DNA of 23,530 bases from positions 145 to 23,674 of the forward strand of contig WRNX01000010.1 of NCBI GenBank assembly GCA_009776395.1, in the 5' to 3' direction. Of this stretch, positions 5,419-14,162 are shown one piece after another. Made by a program: the position numbers and the translations under genes. The notes below the pieces were generated by a model. That model searched no databases. It saw nothing but the letters and a program-made list of their open reading frames with translations, and was not told the origin of the DNA. This DNA comes from Lentimicrobiaceae bacterium (GTDB taxonomy: Bacteria > Bacteroidota > Bacteroidia > Bacteroidales > WCHB1-69). The first letter of the stretch is position 1. Every line of letters starts with the position of its first letter.

Positions 5419-8033
5419 ACGAACTTACGTACAACAGTTACGCCATTTTTGAAATTCAAAGTTACAAAATAGATTCCATTGGTTAATTCATCGGTTTTAA
5501 TCGTAATATAAGAATTATCTTGTAGTGTAATCTCTTTCAATACTTGGCCCATAAGGTTTGTGATTGTTACATTTTTTGCATTTTCAATATTAGAGAGTGT
5601 AAATTCATTTCGATGTGGATTGGGGTAAAGAAGAAGATTATTATCTTCATAAGAAATTATACCTACACCATCATATACAAATTCAACGGTAACAGAAGTT
5701 GCTCCGGTAACAGTGATTTCTAAACTATTTGTTTGATTTCCATCAATTACTACTCCATTCAATTTCCAATTTAATACTTTATAATCTGTATTGGGAACTG
5801 CTGTAAAAACTACTTCTGCTCCACTAACAATTTCTTCTCCTGAAGCTATAGGATTCCCGTTTTGAGTTGCTGATATGGTTCCGTTACCATTCACTACTGC
5901 GTATGTTAAGGGATAGGTAGTAACGGCTGAAGATATAAACTCTACAGTTACCACCGAATGCGTATTTATAGTGAGTGTATATTCATTTTCCGTAATATCC
6001 GGCACTATTTCTCCATTAAGTTTCCAATTTTTCACTTTAAATTCTTCATCAGGTACTGCAGTAAAGATTACGGTACTTCCTTTTACAACTTTTATTCCAC
6101 TATTAATAGTATTTCCTATTAAAGTTGCACTTAATGTACCGTTCTCGCCAAGTGGAGTAAAATAAACACTTTTTTGATCCATATTGGAAAGTTGAGCAGT
6201 AGCCGATTGAAGCACTTCTTTAGTGGTCATATTTTGTGCCCAAACTACCACTTCCAAATTACCGAAATCCTCAACTGAATGTTCAATGGCATGGTTGATA
6301 ATATTCGCATTTTGTCCATTTATTGGAAGGCGATATTCGCCGTTAAATGTATAAGTTTGATCTTTTACAATGGGTAAATTAGCGGTTAAATTGCCCAAAG
6401 ATATCCCCTGTTCATTCGGCATAAACTTTTTCATAACTTGCTCAAACTCTGTTTCACCATTAGACATTTTATTCTTATAAGTTGTCTTTTCAACAATAGC
6501 CATAAAAAATTGAATATTTGTAGGATAGTCTATTTTTGGAATGATGATCGCCGAAGCGGTAACCATTTTACCATCTACACGATATTCCGCTTGAATATCA
6601 CAAAACGCAGGTAGCGCCTGAGCATCCAAAAGAATCTGATTGGTAAATCCCGACAATACGCTTCTATAAGTATTGTCCACATAAAGAGATGGCACAGCGT
6701 TTACACTATAAAAAGCCCTCTTGGTTCCTCCCTCTAATGTATAATAAGGGTCTCCTACTCCGGGCCAGTTCATTTGATATTTAATTAAAGTATATTTTCC
6801 TCCTACAGCATCATTTTGTTTTAAAACATTAGCTAAATTTACGTTACCGCCCGTACAAGGGGCGCATGTTGATGAGGTAAACTCTTCCAGGAGAATATAA
6901 CGCGGTACTTCATCCGATGAATCATAAACCTCATAAGATTTTTGTAATGTGTCGTTTGGAGTGAATTGATCCTCTTCTCCGTTAGGCTCAGAGGTCCATA
7001 TTTTAATTTGATGTTGACCTATCACCGGAGAAACTTTTGTAGGATGATTGAAATTTGCTTCCGTACCTTGTACAATATTTACTCCGGATACAGTATAGGT
7101 TTGCACGGGGTCATCATCAACTTTATAGCTAATTTTATAGTTATTTATGTTTGTAGTGCCAAAATTCTTTATTTTACCCTGGATGGCATAATCTATGGTT
7201 GAGGGTAATCTATCATCAAGTGTAGTAGAGATTACTCCCAAATCATACTGATTTGTTTGTGCAGAAGCCAAATCAAATCCTATCAGTTTTTTGTTTTGAA
7301 TAACTACTCCCAAAGTATTGGTAGAACCAACTATTCCGTTTAAAATGAACATACCGCCACCCACAGCGCCACTAATACTGGGATCAGTTGTTACAAGATT
7401 GTAATTATTTCCTGTTTGTTGCCCTGATGAAATTTTGATTTGTCTGATAGTAACGGGTACGGAGCTATTTCCATCTATAGTCCATAAGTAAGGACCACCC
7501 GAACTAATGCCATCCCATACAATTCCCGACGTATTGGTAAGCCCATGTGCCGCAGCGGGAATATTATACAAAGTAGCGCCCGTTGTGCTGATCAAAACAA
7601 TATTCGATGCCCAGTCGCCTATCCAAAAACCACCATTGCCGCTATCAGCGGTAGGATCGAATGCACAATAACGTACATTGACGGGTGTGGTAATGGTACC
7701 CACTTGAGCCGGTGGATTCGCCTGCATGTCAATCTTATAAAGTGTAGTTGTGGCATTTCCGCCCCAAAAATAATGTCCATCATACGCAAGTGCGCGAAGG
7801 GTAAGACCGGAAATTAAGAACATATCAACTTGCTCTCCTGTAAGCGTATGTTTTGTCCACAAACCTGTAGTGGTTCGCGGCATGTAGAAAAATTCCCCAT
7901 CAGTGGCAATTGCAGCAGTGCCATCATCAGGAATTGCGAATTCAAATTGTTTTAGCCAGGTAGCTCTTGTACCTCCTTGTCCAAAGGCAAAGAAAACCGC
8001 AAAGATAAATACTGAAATAAAAAGTTTTTTCAT
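5403..8033 (-). CDS. T9SS-secreted surface protein with Omp28/thioredoxin-like domain and InlB-type repeats
   Basis: The 876-residue protein starts with a signal peptide (MKKLFISVFIFAVFFAFG). Residues 20-265 look like a beta-propeller (repeats such as IATDGEFFYM, LAYDGHYFWGG, GIVWDGISSGG). Residues 270-375 look like an Ig/CARDB-type sandwich. From about 378 comes an Omp28-related thioredoxin-like domain starting RYILLEEFTSSTCAPCTGG, with a Cys390-Ala-Pro-Cys393 pair. Two divergent InlB B-type repeats follow (about 622-785, each with FTAVP..(Y/F)KV.NWKLNG). The last 85 residues are a type-A T9SS sorting domain (LLLYPNPHRNEFTLSN ... GIYFVTLNF ... VRKFVK). It should therefore cross the outer membrane by type IX secretion and be anchored or released after removal of the C-terminal domain. 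It lies 44 nt downstream of the adhesin gene on the same strand, with no clear promoter between, so cotranscription is likely. Function beyond surface exposure is inferred; the CxxC suggests a redox or structural role. Confidence 0.85.
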   Translation of the reverse strand: MKKLFISVFIFAVFFAFGQGGTRATWLKQFEFAIPDDGTAAIATDGEFFYMPRTTTGLWTKHTLTGEQVDMFLISGLTLRALAYDGHYFWGGNATTTLYKIDMQANPPAQVGTITTPVNVRYCAFDPTADSGNGGFWIGDWASNIVLISTTGATLYNIPAAAHGLTNTSGIVWDGISSGGPYLWTIDGNSSVPVTIRQIKISSGQQTGNNYNLVTTDPSISGAVGGGMFILNGIVGSTNTLGVVIQNKKLIGFDLASAQTNQYDLGVISTTLDDRLPSTIDYAIQGKIKNFGTTNINNYKISYKVDDDPVQTYTVSGVNIVQGTEANFNHPTKVSPVIGQHQIKIWTSEPNGEEDQFTPNDTLQKSYEVYDSSDEVPRYILLEEFTSSTCAPCTGGNVNLANVLKQNDAVGGKYTLIKYQMNWPGVGDPYYTLEGGTKRAFYSVNAVPSLYVDNTYRSVLSGFTNQILLDAQALPAFCDIQAEYRVDGKMVTASAIIIPKIDYPTNIQFFMAIVEKTTYKNKMSNGETEFEQVMKKFMPNEQGISLGNLTANLPIVKDQTYTFNGEYRLPINGQNANIINHAIEHSVEDFGNLEVVVWAQNMTTKEVLQSATAQLSNMDQKSVYFTPLGENGTLSATLIGNTINSGIKVVKGSTVIFTAVPDEEFKVKNWKLNGEIVPDITENEYTLTINTHSVVTVEFISSAVTTYPLTYAVVNGNGTISATQNGNPIASGEEIVSGAEVVFTAVPNTDYKVLNWKLNGVVIDGNQTNSLEITVTGATSVTVEFVYDGVGIISYEDNNLLLYPNPHRNEFTLSNIENAKNVTITNLMGQVLKEITLQDNSYITIKTDELTNGIYFVTLNFKNGVTVVRKFVKNNY

Positions 8034-8077
8034 CTGAATATAATTTTAAAATGTTTGTAAATTAATGAATTTAAAAA

Positions 8078-11000
8078 TTAATGAATAAATACTTTAGTGG
8101 ATTGAACTTTATTATCTGAAGTTGCAATACGCACAAAATAGTTGCCTGTTTCTACCTGTAAAGTAATGGGCTTTTCTACCATATTATTGCGATATATTAC
8201 ACGACCCAATTGATCGCATATCTCAACAGAATTAATGAGCACGTTTCTTTCATTTACAATATAAATGCTCTTTTGATAACTGTAAACCTGTACTTGTTCA
8301 ATGGTTGTTTCTTTTACGGAATTTTCCTCCTCAAATTCCACACTTATAGTATGGTCAGCGGTTACATTAGTAAATATGTAGAATTCATCATCTATTGCAC
8401 CTGGAACATCAACACCGTCAACAAGAACTTTAATAATGATCCATTTTTCATTGGGTGTAAAAATAAAGTCTTGATTTTCTCCATATAATACTTCAATCTC
8501 GCCCTGCGGAGTTATAGAGCCGCCGGCTCCTGCCGTAGCCGTAATGGTATATTTGTTCATTATTACATCTTCTACTGTAACCTCTTTATCTTCTGTAATA
8601 TTTATAATAGTGTAAATTCCGTCAGTAGCGGTTAATATTGCACCATTGGCTTTCACCGTAAGATTTGAATTGCTGTAAGCAGGTTCCAAGTTTACGTGGA
8701 AAGCAAAGTTTTCTCCCTCATTCACAATAAGTTCGTATCCTGGTTCGGGTTCTACTACCGCTCCTGTAAGTGTAGGTAATGTAATAGTATAAGTAGAAAT
8801 GACTTCAAAGTTTGCCGTAAAGATAGTATCTTGAATTACAGTAAAAGAAAATGACGGATCGGTGCCAACTTCTATGTCGTTTTGAGTCCATTTTACAAAT
8901 TTATATCCGGCAGTTGCGTTTGCAATAAGCGTAACAAGATTACCGTGCTGATGTGCGCCTGTTCCGGTAACAGTACCTGAACCCGTAGGCGTTATCTGTG
9001 CCAATACGGCATAGGTGTTTACCATTAAATCTTCAATAACAACAGTTTGATTTGCAAAAATGTCAGATATGGTATATATATCTGAAACCGGAGTGATGAT
9101 AATTCCATTCGTTTTAATAATTATATTTGAATTGCTGTATTCAGGAGCAATGGTAACCGTAAATGAGAAGCTTCCGCCGTATTCCACCGGAGAAACAGAG
9201 CCTCCGTAAGGGGTAAATGTTGCTCCTGCAATACCGTCCGGAAGAGTAACTGTAAACAATTGTCCACGGCATATTGGATATTGGTTCTCTACAAATTTCC
9301 AATGGAGGTCACTCCAACCGTCACCACTATCTCCTATTCTAAGGCTGTTACCTTGCATTTCGGCAGTAGGTCTGCCTTCCACACCGGCAATGCCCGCATT
9401 GGCTACCGCACCTAATGCACAAAGTTGATTATCGTAAAACACTTCTGTATAAATTGTTGAACCGGCGCTTCCTGTAATTGCTCCTTTGTTAGCCGAAGTG
9501 TTTCCTATAACATTACCTGCTGAATAACAATACTTAAGTCCCGCAACATTGGTCGAACTACCCAAAATTCCACCCACTTGTGTGGTGGCAGTTTGGATAG
9601 TACCCTGATTATAACAATAAGAGATCGTGATAGGAGTGGTACTTTGGCAAAGTCCCATTATGCCGCCTGTCAACCCAAAACTAGCGCCGGAAATATCAAT
9701 ATTTCCATAATTAGCACAATACGTTACTTCGCCACCGGTAGTAATAAGACCTGTCATTCCTGCCGATCTGTCGCTTTTTCCGGTGATAAAACCGTAGTTT
9801 TTACAGTATTCTAGAGTTCCGGAGATTTGTCCTGCAATACCGCCACATCCTCCGGTACCTGCGGTTCCTTGACCGTTTACAGTAGCATAATTAATGCAGT
9901 TTGTAACTATTGAATTTACCATAGTTTGACCTGCAATGGCTCCAAGATAATTAGAAGCGGTTAGATAGCCGGATGCAATAGTTATATTCTTTAATCTTGC
10001 ATTGGCGTTAATATAACTGAAAAAGCCTGTATTGGTAGTAGTCAGGTTTACATAAACTCCATAAATATTTTTGCCATTACCATCAAAAGTACCTGCAAAC
10101 ACGCTGGAAGCGCCGTTTCCGATAGGAGTCCACCAATGGGCGCTTAAATCAATATCTTGTGTTTGAATAAGAGTTTTTCCCTGAAAAGAATTTTTATCTA
10201 CGCCGTTTAAACCGCTTGCAATTACCGACAATCCTGCAAGTTGCGCAGCGGTACTAATTTCATAAGTTGTGGCGGTAGGATTATTTATAAACCATGAAAT
10301 ATCATAAAAACCATCGGCTGCGCCTGTCCATACATTTTCTCCGTCTGCATGATTTCCCGAAGGAAAGGCAATTTCAAATGTAACAGTTTGGTTTTCTGTT
10401 ATATTATTTATAGTATATACCTCTTCAACCGGTGTTAATACTACTCCATTTGCCTTAATGATATAAGGGTTATACGCATAGTTTTGATTGGTAGTTACTT
10501 TGAAAGAGTAACTGCCTCCAATCGGCACCGGCGATGTTGATCCTGGCTCGGGAGTAAAAGTAATCCCCGTAACGGGGGTGAAAGTAACCGTATATTCCTG
10601 AACTGAAAGATTGGCAATGTATGTAGCATCTGCTGTAGCGGTAAAAGTAAAGGAGAGGTCATTGGTAACATGAGTACCACCTAACGTCCAGTTAATAAAA
10701 TCATATCCTGTAACTGGCGTTGCAGTTAAAGTTACGCTATTGCCATGGGTATAAGTATCAGCGCCAACAATAGTAGCGCTGCCTGACGGACTTGCATTTG
10801 CAGCAATTGTATAAGTATTGATGAGTAATCCTTCAATAGTAACCACTTGATCTTCTTGAATATTGGTTATCGTATAAACATTTGCAGTGGGGGTTAAAAT
10901 AATTCCATTCGCCTTAATCACAATAACAGATTTATTATATTCGGGGGCAAGCGTAACTCTAAAAGAGAAGTTTCCGCCTTCATCCACAGGTGTATAAGAT

Positions 11001-12961
11001 CCCTGCTCAATAGTAAAGGTAGCGCCGGTTACCGAAGGAAACTCAACGGTGTAAGTTACAGCCGCTATCAATTCAAAATTGGCAATATAGGCTGCATTTT
11101 GCGTAGCCGTAAAGTTATAAGTAGGATTAGTACCAACCGGTATTGAATTTAACGTCCAGTCAATAAACCTGTATTGTGTATTTGCAGTAGCAGTTAAAAT
11201 AACATTGTCACCGTGTTCGTAAGTATTTGCACCCGTTATTGTACCACCTTCCGTAGGGTTGGCAGTAGCGGAAATTGTGTAGGTATTAATTACAAGTCCC
11301 TCAACCGTAATCTCTTGATCTTCCATTATATTTGTGATTGTATAAACATCACTCACAGGAGTTATCAGAACATCGTTTGTTTTGATTGTAATCACAGCAT
11401 TGCTGTATGCCACATCAAGGGTAACAGTAAAAGAATAGTTGCCGCCTTCCTCTACAGGTGATGTAGAACCGCCATGAGGAGTAAAGGTAATGCCTGTTAC
11501 AGGAGGGAAAATTATTGCAAAAGAATTTGTCAAATCATCCGGTTCAAAAAACAGACGCGGATATTTGTTGGCATTAAACTTCCAGTTTTCATCTGTCCAT
11601 CCATCACCTGTAGCATCTGTTCTAAGGTTGTCTCCATATAGTTCAACAGAGGGTTTACCAGAAACATCATCAGGATCAGGATCCATACTCATTACGCCTT
11701 TTAGATTACAAAGTTGGTTATCATAATAACATTTATCATACGTTACAGTTACTGCAGCGGGAGTGTTTCCAATAAGCGCTCCTTTTGTTGCTGAAGTATT
11801 TCCGGTAACATTGCCTGCTGAATAGCAATATTTAATTGTAGTATTTAAGTTTACCATACCGGCAATCCCCCCAACAGTTGTACCCGTTGTTGAAATATTT
11901 CCCTGATTATAGCAATAATTAATGGATCCTGCGGTAACTAATCCTGCGATACCCCCTATCCAGTTGCTGTTAGCAATAATATTAACATCTCCATAATTAG
12001 CACAATAGAGTATAGTACCACTATTATTTCCCACAATTCCGGCCGATCTTCCACTTATGCCTGTTATAAAGCCGTAGTTTACACAACGTTCTACAGTACC
12101 GGCGTTAACTCCAACAATACCGGATGCCTGCCCTGAAGCAGAACTGCCATTTCCTCTAAAAGTAGCATAGTTTACACAATCTGAAACGATTGAATTTAAA
12201 GCAGTTTGCCCCACAATGGCTCCCGCCCATTCGAAAACTTGCATATAACCGGAAAGAATCGTTACATTTTTAATTCTTCCGGTAGCGGTAATCTGGCTAA
12301 TAAATCCTCTTCGGCTCTGAGTCGGCAAATTAACATACATACCTGAAATGTTTTTTCCGTTGCCATCAAATGTACCGGCAAACTGTACTACTGCCGTTGA
12401 CGCATAGTTGCTTCCAATAGCGGTCCACCAGTGAGCGCTCAAATCAATATCTGATGTGAGTGTAATGGTTCTTCCTGAAAAAGCAAAAGATGCTACCCCA
12501 TTTAGCCCACCTACAATAACTGCTAATCCTGCAAGTTCTGCTGCCGTGCTGATTTCATAATCAGTAGCGGAAGTATTGTTTGTGTACCAGGTAATGTCAT
12601 AGCGTCCACTGCCGTCTTCCGTCCAGGTGTTTTCTTCGTTGGCATGAGTTCCGGTCGGCACTACCATTTCAAACGTTACTGTTTGGTCGGAGGTTATATT
12701 TGCAATCGTATAAACTCCGGCAACAGGCGTTAATATGTCGCCGTTTGCCTTAATAAGATAAGGATTATTGGCATGGTGGCTGGTGGTTACCGTAAAGTCA
12801 CGGCTTTCCCCCGAAGGAACAGTACCAGACCAGTCTCTGATAAAATTAACACCTGGTGCAGCTGTAGCGGATGGAAAAGTAACCGTGTAGTTTTGCGCAG
12901 TCGCAAACTGAATTATTCCACAGAATAAAAATAGAATAGTAAAAAATTTGGTAAATTTCAT
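8078..12961 (-). CDS. Giant T9SS-secreted GLUG/InlB-like repeat adhesin, two-fold duplicated
   Basis: The 1627-residue protein has a signal peptide (MKFTKFFTILFLFCGIIQFATAQ) and a C-terminal type-A T9SS sorting domain (about 1548-1627; SVEICDQLGRVIYRNN ... GNYFVRIATSDN). Between them are three module types. R is a beta-sandwich-like repeat of about 76 residues (YTVTF..VTG..., IKANG.ILTP...YTI.NI..), six copies. B is an InlB/List-type bacterial repeat (NTYTI.A...P.G.G...G, then F..WT), four copies, the last divergent. GLUG is a right-handed helix type region of about 370 residues, rich in GGIAG-like motifs and CYNQG/CANYG turns, two copies (about 100-475 and 866-1234). The order is R-GLUG-R-B-R-B, twice. 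Such proteins are typically surface adhesins. Many Cys in the GLUG turns may form bonds. Ligand unknown. Confidence 0.88.
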   Translation of the reverse strand: MKFTKFFTILFLFCGIIQFATAQNYTVTFPSATAAPGVNFIRDWSGTVPSGESRDFTVTTSHHANNPYLIKANGDILTPVAGVYTIANITSDQTVTFEMVVPTGTHANEENTWTEDGSGRYDITWYTNNTSATDYEISTAAELAGLAVIVGGLNGVASFAFSGRTITLTSDIDLSAHWWTAIGSNYASTAVVQFAGTFDGNGKNISGMYVNLPTQSRRGFISQITATGRIKNVTILSGYMQVFEWAGAIVGQTALNSIVSDCVNYATFRGNGSSASGQASGIVGVNAGTVERCVNYGFITGISGRSAGIVGNNSGTILYCANYGDVNIIANSNWIGGIAGLVTAGSINYCYNQGNISTTGTTVGGIAGMVNLNTTIKYCYSAGNVTGNTSATKGALIGNTPAAVTVTYDKCYYDNQLCNLKGVMSMDPDPDDVSGKPSVELYGDNLRTDATGDGWTDENWKFNANKYPRLFFEPDDLTNSFAIIFPPVTGITFTPHGGSTSPVEEGGNYSFTVTLDVAYSNAVITIKTNDVLITPVSDVYTITNIMEDQEITVEGLVINTYTISATANPTEGGTITGANTYEHGDNVILTATANTQYRFIDWTLNSIPVGTNPTYNFTATQNAAYIANFELIAAVTYTVEFPSVTGATFTIEQGSYTPVDEGGNFSFRVTLAPEYNKSVIVIKANGIILTPTANVYTITNIQEDQVVTIEGLLINTYTIAANASPSGSATIVGADTYTHGNSVTLTATPVTGYDFINWTLGGTHVTNDLSFTFTATADATYIANLSVQEYTVTFTPVTGITFTPEPGSTSPVPIGGSYSFKVTTNQNYAYNPYIIKANGVVLTPVEEVYTINNITENQTVTFEIAFPSGNHADGENVWTGAADGFYDISWFINNPTATTYEISTAAQLAGLSVIASGLNGVDKNSFQGKTLIQTQDIDLSAHWWTPIGNGASSVFAGTFDGNGKNIYGVYVNLTTTNTGFFSYINANARLKNITIASGYLTASNYLGAIAGQTMVNSIVTNCINYATVNGQGTAGTGGCGGIAGQISGTLEYCKNYGFITGKSDRSAGMTGLITTGGEVTYCANYGNIDISGASFGLTGGIMGLCQSTTPITISYCYNQGTIQTATTQVGGILGSSTNVAGLKYCYSAGNVIGNTSANKGAITGSAGSTIYTEVFYDNQLCALGAVANAGIAGVEGRPTAEMQGNSLRIGDSGDGWSDLHWKFVENQYPICRGQLFTVTLPDGIAGATFTPYGGSVSPVEYGGSFSFTVTIAPEYSNSNIIIKTNGIIITPVSDIYTISDIFANQTVVIEDLMVNTYAVLAQITPTGSGTVTGTGAHQHGNLVTLIANATAGYKFVKWTQNDIEVGTDPSFSFTVIQDTIFTANFEVISTYTITLPTLTGAVVEPEPGYELIVNEGENFAFHVNLEPAYSNSNLTVKANGAILTATDGIYTIINITEDKEVTVEDVIMNKYTITATAGAGGSITPQGEIEVLYGENQDFIFTPNEKWIIIKVLVDGVDVPGAIDDEFYIFTNVTADHTISVEFEEENSVKETTIEQVQVYSYQKSIYIVNERNVLINSVEICDQLGRVIYRNNMVEKPITLQVETGNYFVRIATSDNKVQSTKVFIH

Positions 12962-13048
12962 AATTACAGTATAATTTTGATTAATAATTAAATTTTCGGT
13001 TGCAAAGATGTAGTAAATTACATTAATATATTTTTATTTTCTTGCTAT

Positions 13049-13078
13049 TTTTGGTCGAATTAATTAATTCGACCAAAA
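13049..13078. promoter_or_regulatory. Perfect 30-bp palindrome in the leader region of the adhesin gene
   Basis: The half-site TTTTGGTCGAATTAA is followed directly by its exact reverse complement; there is no loop. It lies 88 bp upstream of the adhesin start (12961) and about 180 bp past the stop of the phosphopantetheinyl transferase. Each strand reads T4-stem-A4, the reverse of an intrinsic terminator, so an operator for a dimeric regulator is more likely. The rest of 12962-13259 holds no gene. A second small inverted repeat ATGTA-N6-TACAT lies at 13008-13023, next to a CATCTTTG (minus strand, close to the -7 consensus) that could be the adhesin promoter but lacks a clear -33 box. Confidence 0.55.
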
Positions 13079-13259
13079 TAAAAGGGTTTTCATTGATTAT
13101 CAAAAAAAATCCTATTAATTAGTGGTATTCTTGGCAAAAATAATTTTGAGACATCTCACTTTTACATGGAGAGAGAAATATATTAAAAAAATTAGCCAAA
13201 AATCAGGTAACAATATAAAAAATTTTTAGAAAGTACAGAATTTATTTTTACGTAATTAT

Positions 13260-13859
13260 CTATATACAAAATACAATTATATGATTTTCAAAATAAAAAT
13301 CAAATAATTGAACTGTATTGTTATTATTAATAACACCTTTATTATTCTTTTTATCTACAAATAAATCTTTAATAAAATCTAAATTCTTTTTTGTAAACCA
13401 TTTATACATTGCTTCTTTTGCACACCAATAATAATAGAAGTTTTTCAAATTACTAATATCACAACCGGCAATCTCTTGCTTGCTCATAAAACGAGTATAA
13501 AGTGGTAAAATTCTTGGAGTAATTTCCTCAATATCAATCCCAATAGGAATATTTGCCAAAGCAACAGCCACGTAGTTTTTTGTGTGGGAAAAAGAAATAT
13601 AATGCTCAGATAATTGCGGTTGACCCGTTTTCGAATAAGTAATAGCAATCTGTTTTGTGTTAAGCAATTTGGCAAGTGCGGCACGACAGGCTAACTTTTG
13701 AAGGCGAATTTTTTGCAATTTAATGCTTTTTATTTTCAATTCATCTTCCGAAAGTAACTGCAAAGAGTTAAAAAAAAACTCCTCCGTTTCAGCAATTTTC
13801 CAAACAGCGATGAAAATGGTTTGAGAAACTTCTATTATTTTTGTTAAAGGCATATCCAA
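13260..13859 (-). CDS. 4'-phosphopantetheinyl transferase (Sfp/AcpT type)
   Basis: This 199-residue enzyme transfers the phosphopantetheine arm of coenzyme A to a serine of acyl or peptidyl carrier proteins. Superfamily motifs are present in order: SFSHTKNYVAVAL (residues 89-101), the Mg-binding IGIDIEEI (Gly107, Asp109, Glu111), and WCAKEAMYKWF (Trp145, Lys148, Glu149). Length is near that of single-copy Bacteroidetes enzymes, shorter than Sfp itself (about 224). A second ATG at codon 3 may be the true start. No carrier protein, PKS or NRPS gene is in the window, so fatty-acid ACP is the most likely substrate. It is divergent from the TonB receptor gene and upstream of the adhesin gene, with about 300 bp and a palindrome between. 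Confidence 0.9.
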   Translation of the reverse strand: MDMPLTKIIEVSQTIFIAVWKIAETEEFFFNSLQLLSEDELKIKSIKLQKIRLQKLACRAALAKLLNTKQIAITYSKTGQPQLSEHYISFSHTKNYVAVALANIPIGIDIEEITPRILPLYTRFMSKQEIAGCDISNLKNFYYYWCAKEAMYKWFTKKNLDFIKDLFVDKKNNKGVINNNNTVQLFDFYFENHIIVFCI

Positions 13860-14162
13860 TAAATCACTATTTCAGACCAACTTATTTTAATACATATTTA
13901 CATGTAAAAGGTAAAAGAGTTTCAAAAAGAAGAATCGTTGTTATTATCTATTTTTTTGCAAAAAAACATTTTTTTATTAATCATACACTTTTTAATGCCA
14001 AGTAGATTTTTTACCATGTTAAATAATAACGAATTAACACCTATTAACATTTTTATTTTGCTATAAATCACATAGATAATAAAATTTTGTGCATTTTTTT
14101 AAGACCTATTTGAGGGTTGGTATGAATAAAAGAATATTTTTGCCACCGATTTTATCTCTTAC
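13860..14162. other. Divergent intergenic region between the transferase and TonB receptor genes
   Basis: About 300 bp of AT-rich DNA without a supportable gene. It carries the plus-strand promoter near its right end and a 12-bp palindrome TTTACATGTAAA at 13897-13908, about 40 bp upstream of the transferase start. I see no RNA gene or convincing riboswitch. No TAnnTTTG match is evident for the minus-strand gene. Confidence 0.4.
14109..14142 (+). promoter_or_regulatory. Promoter of the TonB receptor gene
   Basis: TATTTTTG (14135-14142) is an exact TAnnTTTG. A TTTG at 14109-14112 lies 22 nt upstream as the -33 element; a nearer TTG at 14117 would leave only 15 nt. The expected start point near 14148 gives a short leader of about 15 nt. 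Confidence 0.6.

Noticed and set aside
13049..13078. Bidirectional intrinsic terminator
   Set aside because: On both strands the T run precedes and the A run follows the stem, the reverse of a terminator, and there is no loop.
13260..13859. Marker of a PKS/NRPS cluster
   Set aside because: No carrier protein or synthase is in the window; a single Sfp-type transferase is usual in Bacteroidetes for housekeeping ACP.
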